From Smittia aterrima (Eukaryota > Arthropoda > Insecta > Diptera > Chironomidae): a stretch of DNA of 64,000 bases. The position numbers and the translations under genes were made by a program. The stretch lies in assembly GCA_033063855.1 (NCBI GenBank), contig CP093830.1:13702854-13766853 (forward strand), given 5' to 3'. The notes below the pieces were generated by a model. That model was given only the letters and a program-made list of their open reading frames with translations. It was not told the DNA's origin and did not search any database. This document shows, piece by piece, positions 57,516-64,000 of the stretch. How positions within the stretch are numbered: position 1 is the first letter of the stretch; each line of letters begins with the position of its first letter.

Positions 57516-59799
57516 ATGCTTCTACTGACGGCGTTGATTCTTGCGATGATGCAACAGATTTCGGTTGCGGAAGGTCAGTTAATACTGCTTTCAATTTACG
57601 TTGTTTGCTTTTTGCACAAATGTTTTTTTTTTCGCTCTCTTCTACGATGTAGAAGGGCAAATGGGCTTTTGATAATTTCGTCACGTTTTTAAAATTCTTG
57701 GAAAGTGTGTCGTGATCCTAGACGTCGAGGTGTCAAAAAGACAATTTAAGAGATAAGATAGAGTCCACATATCGTGACCTAATTTCCCAACTCGTCCCAC
57801 ACCCGACGACACAAAAAGTAAGAAAACAGTCGACAATGAAATTCAATTCATTCAAAGTTTCATTTTTTTCTGTATCATGATATCGCACTGAGAAATATTC
57901 TTTTCTTTCGATTCCGTTCTTCTGACCTTGTTGTCGATTTCTCAAAGTTGATCTGTTGTTGTTGGTGGATGGAGGCGGTCACGTGTGCACATTCCTCGCA
58001 TTCTCTGTTTCCTACAATTTTCATCGATTTCCTACAAGTTTCTTCAAGATGAATCAATTAGACGCATTCCAATCGAATGATTAATTTCAACAGATATTAG
58101 CGGGAAAAGCTGATGTTTTCTTAATAAAGATTGTGAGTCACTGCGGTTGCGAAATTGTTTGAATTTTATTTTTTTGTTGTTTCTCATTTTTTTTTTGTGT
58201 AATTGAAGTGCTTTTGAGTTTTGCGCATTCAACACAATTCGTGCCTCAAAGTCCAAGGCAGAAATTTGCGCTGACGCCAGTAATTTCTGTAAAATTCCAC
58301 TCGAACAATCGAAACCTTATTTTTTAAACGTCTCGCTCATCGCATTAACTTAATACGCAAACAACATTCCGATGCAGTTTCATCTTGAATGTCGGGCCAA
58401 TAAATTTTCATTCTTTTGCGCCGTTCGCGTTATCTCTCAGCTGTGAGCGAGCGTCCGGGTAAACAAACAAATTTAATACTAAACAGAAACAACCAAGATA
58501 AGATCATCAACCGTGAGACGCAAATAGAAAAGAGAAAAACATTTTGACGTACCACCACACACACGCGCGACTTGCTCGATATTGCGTTTATCATTTCGCT
58601 TCAGTGGCAACAAACAATTTTTTGTCGTTCGTCGATTTAATAATGACACTTGCTTATCAATGGCGCACGAAAATCAAATTTATTTTGTGCAATGGTTTTC
58701 CGTGATAACAGTCGCGGTAGGACATCGTCCATAAATCACATCACCTATTGAGAGGATTAAAAGGTGAAAGTTTGGCGACTGATTTATGCAGCGATTAAAG
58801 GCTTGGCCATATCCCAAGTGCTCAATTTGACGCAACAAATAAAAATGTCCCAAATTAAACACTTAATTATAAATCGACATCGAGCAATTAGTGTTTTAAA
58901 TTATGTGCCTACAAAACCACATTTATGAATTTCATTCGAACGATAACGAAATGCCCATAAAGCGACTTTAAAGAATCGATTTGATAAAACTTTACGAGGT
59001 CATTGACGACTCGTGTCATTGAATTCTTTTTAAACCTTTTTCTTTTCTTTTCTTCTCCTTTTCAGGCTTCGACTGCAGTAAAGTTTCTTGCACTGAGGAC
59101 TGCCCACTCGACTTTTTTAAACGATACAATCAGCAGTCGCCTGAAGTCTTCATTCATCTCAAAAATGCAACTCTCACTGAGCTTTACAAAAGTCAGCCAA
59201 GAGTCACTTCACACAACTCACATCTGTTGAATTGTTGTGGCGTTAAGTGCAGGAATTTTTGCCTCAATGTTGACGATAAAATTGTTCCTAACGGCCACAG
59301 TTGGACAGATATGAAGGATCCCTGCCTGGAACACATTTGTTACGATGGAGTCATCCGAAACCTAACTTCACTGTGTTCAGGAATTCCCTGCCCCAAAGAG
59401 CATCACATAATTGTTCCAGGCGACTGTTGTCCCTCTTGCAGCTCTGATTGGGCTAATTTCTGCTCCGAGGATGAATTCTGTGATATCGCATGTGAATTTG
59501 GTTTTGCTGTGGATGCGGAGCGTGGTTGTGATTTATGCAGATGTGCGAGGAGAAAAACAGAAACGACAACGTCATCGCCAATAGAATTTCCAACGTCGAA
59601 CGATGACGCTCCGCCACGTATTGATCATTTCTATTTTTACCTCGATCCAACTGACGACACTACGAAAATTCTTCTCATTGGAATTGCCATTGCTCTCAGC
59701 GTAATTTTCGTGGGGTGTCTCGCAGCCATCGGATGGTACTTTCATAGAAGGATTTACAAGCAAGTTCCATTGCTCAGCTTACGAAATTCATCAGCATAA
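57516..59799 (+). CDS. Single-pass membrane protein with VWC and antistasin modules (CRIM1-like)
   Basis: Exon 1 57516-57573 encodes a signal peptide (MLLLTALILAMMQQISVAEG). A 1.5-kb intron (GTCAGT donor, acceptor TTTTCAG) leads to exon 2, 59066-59799; total 263 residues. The ectodomain has an N-terminal Cys pair region (FDCSKVSCTEDCPL), then NCCGVKCRNF and a VWC-like module (about 110-165: HSWTDMKDPCLEHICYDG, CSGIPCP, CCPSCSS), then an antistasin-like motif (CDIACEFGFAVDAERGCDLC, RC). A single TM helix (about 220-242, ILLIGIAIALSVIFVGCLAA) is followed by a short basic/hydrophobic cytosolic tail. CRIM1 has the same module types and binds BMPs; this protein is much shorter, with one VWC. A BMP-modulating role is plausible but inferred. 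Confidence 0.85.
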
Positions 59800-61809
59800 A
59801 TCTAAAGAAAAGAAATGTAAAGTCTTTGAACGCCCCAACGAGAAAATCTCATCTTAAGTCAAGTTCATCCAACACTTTCCGAACTCGCGAAAAAAATAAG
59901 CGAACGAGCGGAAAGAAAGGATTGAGAGAAATCTATTCGATTTTTTCCTAAGTCTTAGATTAAACTTAAAGCCTTTGAGAACTTTCTGTTTGGTTCTCAG
60001 GGCTTGTACATAAGTGATATACCACGTCGAATCTGAATTATCAGATTCCTCAGCTAATTATTGAAGAAATTATTTTGAATTAGAAAAACACGATCGAATG
60101 TTGTTTAACATTAGGAGACTTAATTGATGTACAATCCCTATTTTCACTTTGCTTGAGAGGCTGATGCTCACTCCTCGCATCCAATTATTTTTTGTGTATG
60201 AAGTATTATTAAAGAAAATGTGATAAAATAAAAAATGACATCAAAGCACGCAAGCAATTCTTTCCTTTCTTTGCTCATAAAAAAAAAGAAATTTAATTTC
60301 GCCAGCTTTCGTTTTCCGTCTTTGCCAATCGATTCTACGTTTGATGATTGATTCATGCCGAGAGAGCCCATCACGGGCAGAACGGAAAAATTCTCTTTTC
60401 TACAAATGACAAAAATGCGTGACACGTCAGCGTTTTCACTTAAAATATGTCTTGGAGCATTGAAGTAAGACAGGACGAAAGGAAAGCGCTGAGAATATGA
60501 ACAGGTGGAGGGTTTTTGATATTAAGAACAATGCGGGCAACGTGCTGAGCTTACGTGCTAAGGTTATCAACGAGTTGACCTCATCAGTCATATTTACAGA
60601 ACGTTTTATGAGATCACGAAAGTAGAACGAAATGTCTCGAAGGTACAATGTCTTCTAACGATGCTTCTATGTTGACCCAACTTTCCAACAATCCCCAAAT
60701 GAGCTTTGCTTCTCCTCAGCTGCAGGTCAACTGAGTAAAAATCATCTCCGAAGCTTTTTCTAGTAAAATATTGACTGGAAGTGCCGAACGGAAAATCTCT
60801 TCATGCAATTTCCTGTTCACCACATGGAGCTTCATCGTTGATGAATATCGTAATTATGAACTACATATCGACACGATAGAAATTGACAAAATTCTTCGAA
60901 ATCATCATCATTCATGTACGATTTGCTTTGTCGGAATTTTTTATGGGCGAATTTTTGTGAATGTTCCTTGCCAGCAGGTGCCGAACATCAATTTCAATTC
61001 TGTATTCATGAGGCATCGCATGTAGTTGCGATGATTAATGTGTGTGTAAATAGCTTTCAATATTGCTTAGGGGGAGAGGTTTATAAGGTTTGTAAGTTCA
61101 CTGATGTAAGTAGTCGAGAGATTAAAGAAATCAAAATTTCTCTCTTCAGGGACCTGATGGACGTTGATGTAGGCTCAAGTCCATCGTCTACTTCAAATTA
61201 GATTGTACGTCATTTTTAAAATCTGTAAAAAAAGACTTTGATGGGTCAACAGACCGGATTAAAAGGATTCAATGCTCGAAGGGTTGAACCATCAAAAGGA
61301 GGAAAAAGAGAAAATGCTTGCGACGTTTCTTTTCAATCGAGAACTTTATTCCTTTGAATTTGTTTATCGTTTTCTCATCAATGTCGACTCTTTGCACAAT
61401 CGAACTGTTTACTAAATAGTCGACGAGATGATAACGACAGTTGGGCGATTGAAGGAGAATCGAACAATGAAAACAAATGAATGCAAATTGAAAAGTCTCC
61501 CGAGTTCATTTTCCTCGTTGCTCAAATAAGCTCTTTTTTTTGTGCAACTCTTTTGTTGATTCAAGTCTCGGATACGAAACGATTGTCGCTTTTTGAACAG
61601 TTTGCACTACAATCAAAAGTTCATTGATGTCCCGTAAAACTCGATATACCTTGTCGAGTTAGTAAAACCGAAAAACGATTTGTCAATTAACTGAGTGACT
61701 TTAATAGTTATTATTATTTAACAACAAAAGTTGAGTTGAATAGAGTGCTGAACGAGGAACAGTTTCTATTTAAATTTCAACGAAGCCAATCCCCAAACAA
61801 AGCCTCGCT
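59800..61809. other. Intergenic region, no supported gene
   Basis: Contains the 3' UTR of the VWC gene and the promoter of the GILT-like gene (a TATTTAAA box at about 61768). Open frames around 60771-61201 lack family resemblance and typical splice structure. No repeat or RNA gene seen. Confidence 0.45.
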
Positions 61810-62406
61810 ATGAAGCTTGTCGTTATTTTTCCAATCATTTTCGCAATCCTCGCAATTTCATTCGCTGAAGGAAAGAAGATTCGCATTGATATCTATGTTG
61901 AGTACTCTTGTCCTTACTCGCAGAAATTCATCACCACTCAACTCGCGCCAGCTTACAATCAAATCAAAAAAGATTTCATCTTGAACTTTTACACGATGGG
62001 AAAGTCTTCGAGTTACGAATCGGATGACGGGCAAGTCGAGTTCGTTTGTCAACATGGGAATTTTGAGTGTGATGGAAATAAACTTCAAACTTGTGGACTC
62101 AATCGGATTGGCGAAGGAAATCAAGACAAACAAGTTGACTTCATGATCTGCACGATGGGAAATGAGAAGACCTTTGAGGATTGTTGTGAGTTCCTTGGTT
62201 TAGACTACGGGAGCATTGAAGAATGCAAGAACTCTGATGAAGGAACGAAACTTCAAATGCTAACGGAGGAAAAGACAGCTCCAGCTTTAGAGAGATACAG
62301 TCACATTCCGTTGATTATTTTCAACTCAGAATTTAACGAGGAGGACTTAAGCTTTGCTCTTGATGATTTCGAGGGACTTTGCTTAAGAAAATTGAGTGAA
62401 AATTGA
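61810..62406 (+). CDS. GILT-family secreted protein with CxxS active site
   Basis: A single exon of 198 residues: signal peptide (about 1-19, MKLVVIFPIIFAILAISFA), then the thioredoxin-like core IRIDIYVEYSCPYSQKFITT. The family's catalytic CxxC is CPYS here. The GILT signature CQH-G-x2-EC-x-GN-x-L-x2-C is intact (CQHGNFECDGNKLQTC, about 78-93). CCEFLGLDY and HIPLIIFN also match the family. GILT reduces disulfides in the lysosome. With Ser in place of the second Cys, ordinary dithiol reductase activity should be impaired, though a monothiol or isomerase-like activity is possible; several insect GILT paralogues carry CxxS. The length is typical for insect GILTs. Expression may be immune or secretory; nothing in the sequence decides. 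Confidence 0.9.
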   Translation: MKLVVIFPIIFAILAISFAEGKKIRIDIYVEYSCPYSQKFITTQLAPAYNQIKKDFILNFYTMGKSSSYESDDGQVEFVCQHGNFECDGNKLQTCGLNRIGEGNQDKQVDFMICTMGNEKTFEDCCEFLGLDYGSIEECKNSDEGTKLQMLTEEKTAPALERYSHIPLIIFNSEFNEEDLSFALDDFEGLCLRKLSEN

Positions 62407-64000
62407 TAAAGGTGGAATAAAAGCTAAGGCCGTGACGAAAGTTTATTTTTCTTCTTTTCTTCGTTGACGAGCACTTCAGTTCTCAGGAAGCAATGGGTGG
62501 AAAGCTTACGCAGCGATAAATTTCCACAACCTTTAATTCTATAAGTGATGTCAACTCTTCTTAGTTAGATTAAGATTTAGAAACAGCTTCTTTGTAAATC
62601 TCTAATTTGAAGGATTTGACAAAAGTTCTCCGATGACAAATGAACTGTCAAAACTTTCAGAGTCATCCCAAGTCGTATGTTTCTTTTTATGCTTTCCAAG
62701 ACAAATTTCCGTTCATTAATTTGTCATTTTCTCATTTCTCCTCAGTCGCTGCCGAGTCGTTTGATTTCATTACGCTGAGTTACACAAGGATCGAGCTCAA
62801 AGCACCAAGCAAAAGAGAGAAAAAGGCGAAGAACAGAAAAATGATGAGAATTTATTTCGGAAAATTATTCTTCGAGATTTTCCACATGTTTCGCAATGGA
62901 AAAGTTTCTTTTCCCGGCTTTCATCGCGCAACAAGAAAGGAATGGAAATTCGTTTTCCTTTCAGGCAAATTATTGAGGTTGAAGCAATTTTCTCGGGAGA
63001 TCTGTTGGTTCCCCTCCAGTTCCGCTTTTTTTTCATCAAATTCTTTTCTTTTCCTTGTAATGTTTCAATAATTTCATTACATGAACTGCGACATGAAGAA
63101 TGCTCGAGGTCAATCATGGCAGGAAATCCCCGAAGATCTTTTTTTTTTGCTTGATGCAAATTTAAAGCAGAATGAAAAATTACGAAGAAAAATTTTCTTT
63201 TTCCTCAGAGAAAATCACAAAGAATAATATTTTCTGTCATCGCTATTTCCTTAGCTAGCTTGAAGCGTGAAACTGCGTAATGAAATGTAACGACTGAAAA
63301 GAGAGAAGAAGAGGAAATAGGAAGAATGGCAAATTAATGAACGAAAATCCATCTTGTTTGAACGATTCAACGAAACGAATGAAATGAGAGGAACTGATTA
63401 AAAGTTTGTTGCTAAATCTACGACGTCGTAGCCATCAAGGGAATTAAATCCAGGAAATTAAAACTTTCAAGTATTTTCACCCAGTTTCGCTTTTCTATAG
63501 AAAACTTTTCGCTTCATAAAAAATTCAACATTCTATACTCACTTTGGGAGCTTTTTATTCAGAGTATCACATTAAGGGATCTACTTACAATCAGATTGAG
63601 AGGAAAGCTTTCACTTCAACAGCGCCAGGTTCGCTAGAAGTGATGCTGACGTTTCCAATCTTTCATGAGATTAATGTCAGCTCACAGCATTAAAAAGCCT
63701 TGAAATAAAATATAACAAGCGCCTGCGGTTATTCAAAAGAAGCCGAATCTAAATATCGATTCAAAGCCTTCAGGACGAAATGTAATCTTTAAAATTTTGT
63801 TGTTTCTATCAATTCAGATATCAAATATCAACAAGTGGAGAATTTGCCTTTAGAAATTTAATCTCACCTTCTAAGAACGTCTCATTGCTCAATGTAAATC
63901 ATTTTCTAATGAAAGCTTTTGCTATTGTAGAAGACTTAATCCTCGTTTTGCTGTATCAACACTCAAATGAATGTTTTCGTCTGTGTTGTCAACAAACTCG
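62407..64000. other. Right-hand flank, no supported gene
   Basis: An acceptor-like TTTCTCCTCAG (ends about 62745) precedes an open frame (VAAESFDFITLSYTRIELKA), but it degenerates into low-complexity Lys/Phe translation and no partner exon is visible. A donor-like ACTTAC on the minus strand at about 63583 is also unpaired. A gene may begin beyond the right edge. Confidence 0.4.

Noticed and set aside
60771..61201. Overlapping frames with several Cys (YDLLCRNF, CLGGEVYKVC)
   Set aside because: No start context, no domain spacing, and the frames are shadows in stop-poor DNA.
62740..63071. Acceptor-like site followed by VAAESFDFITLSYTR…
   Set aside because: Coding character is lost after about 30 residues and no upstream donor or downstream exon was found.

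Overview
This is an arthropod nuclear window, most likely from a dipteran insect and possibly a non-biting midge or another small-genome nematoceran. The evidence is AT-rich intergenic DNA, introns mostly 50-70 bp long with canonical GT/AG ends, and recognisable insect orthologues: aveugle, arouser/Eps8-like, ABCF3, Smg9, SPCS3, a GILT protein, a cuticular protein and a CNG channel. The species is inferred; nothing in the sequence names it. Coding genes below were rebuilt by joining exons across GT/AG introns with a phase check at every junction.

Layout. (1) 1-3.2 kb: a cuticular-protein gene on + with a WAP-domain secreted peptide gene nested antisense in its intron, plus a 103-bp MITE. (2) 3.07-11.63 kb: a three-unit tandem array. 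Each unit starts with a fragment of the 3' end of the cuticle gene and carries a minus-strand BED-finger/hAT-transposase-derived gene ('A'). Units 2 and 3 also carry a divergently oriented plus-strand gene ('B') for a small Lys-rich protein of no family I recognise. B is deleted in unit 1. A 502-bp non-autonomous hAT element with a perfect 8-bp target-site duplication lies in unit 3. (3) 11.65-14.57 kb: a CNGB-type cyclic nucleotide-gated channel on -. (4) 16.3-19.1 kb: a follistatin-like-5-type secreted protein on +. (5) 22.4-23.0 kb: a single-PDZ NHERF/Sip1-like adaptor on -. (6) 26.3-36.7 kb: a compact housekeeping/signalling cluster: arouser-like (two predicted C-terminal isoforms), Fgop2, signal peptidase subunit SPCS3, aveugle, ABCF3 and Smg9. 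(7) 36.7-52.8 kb: a 16-kb stretch with no gene I can support. (8) 52.8-55.0 kb: two small two-exon secreted-peptide genes with matching proximal promoters. (9) 57.5-59.8 kb: a VWC/antistasin single-pass membrane protein resembling a short CRIM1. (10) 61.8-62.4 kb: a GILT-like secreted protein with a CxxS active site.

How genes relate. Genes in the 26-36.7 kb block are packed head-to-head (SPCS3/aveugle, 227 bp) or tail-to-tail (aveugle/ABCF3, 62 bp; Fgop2/SPCS3, 142 bp). This suggests shared promoters and 3' ends rather than a common pathway, although arouser, aveugle and Fgop2 all act in signalling scaffolds. The most unusual object is the A/B array. The transposase-derived bodies are almost identical between copies, while the N-terminal DNA-binding BED fingers are nearly unalignable, and the B genes are transcribed divergently from the same short spacers.
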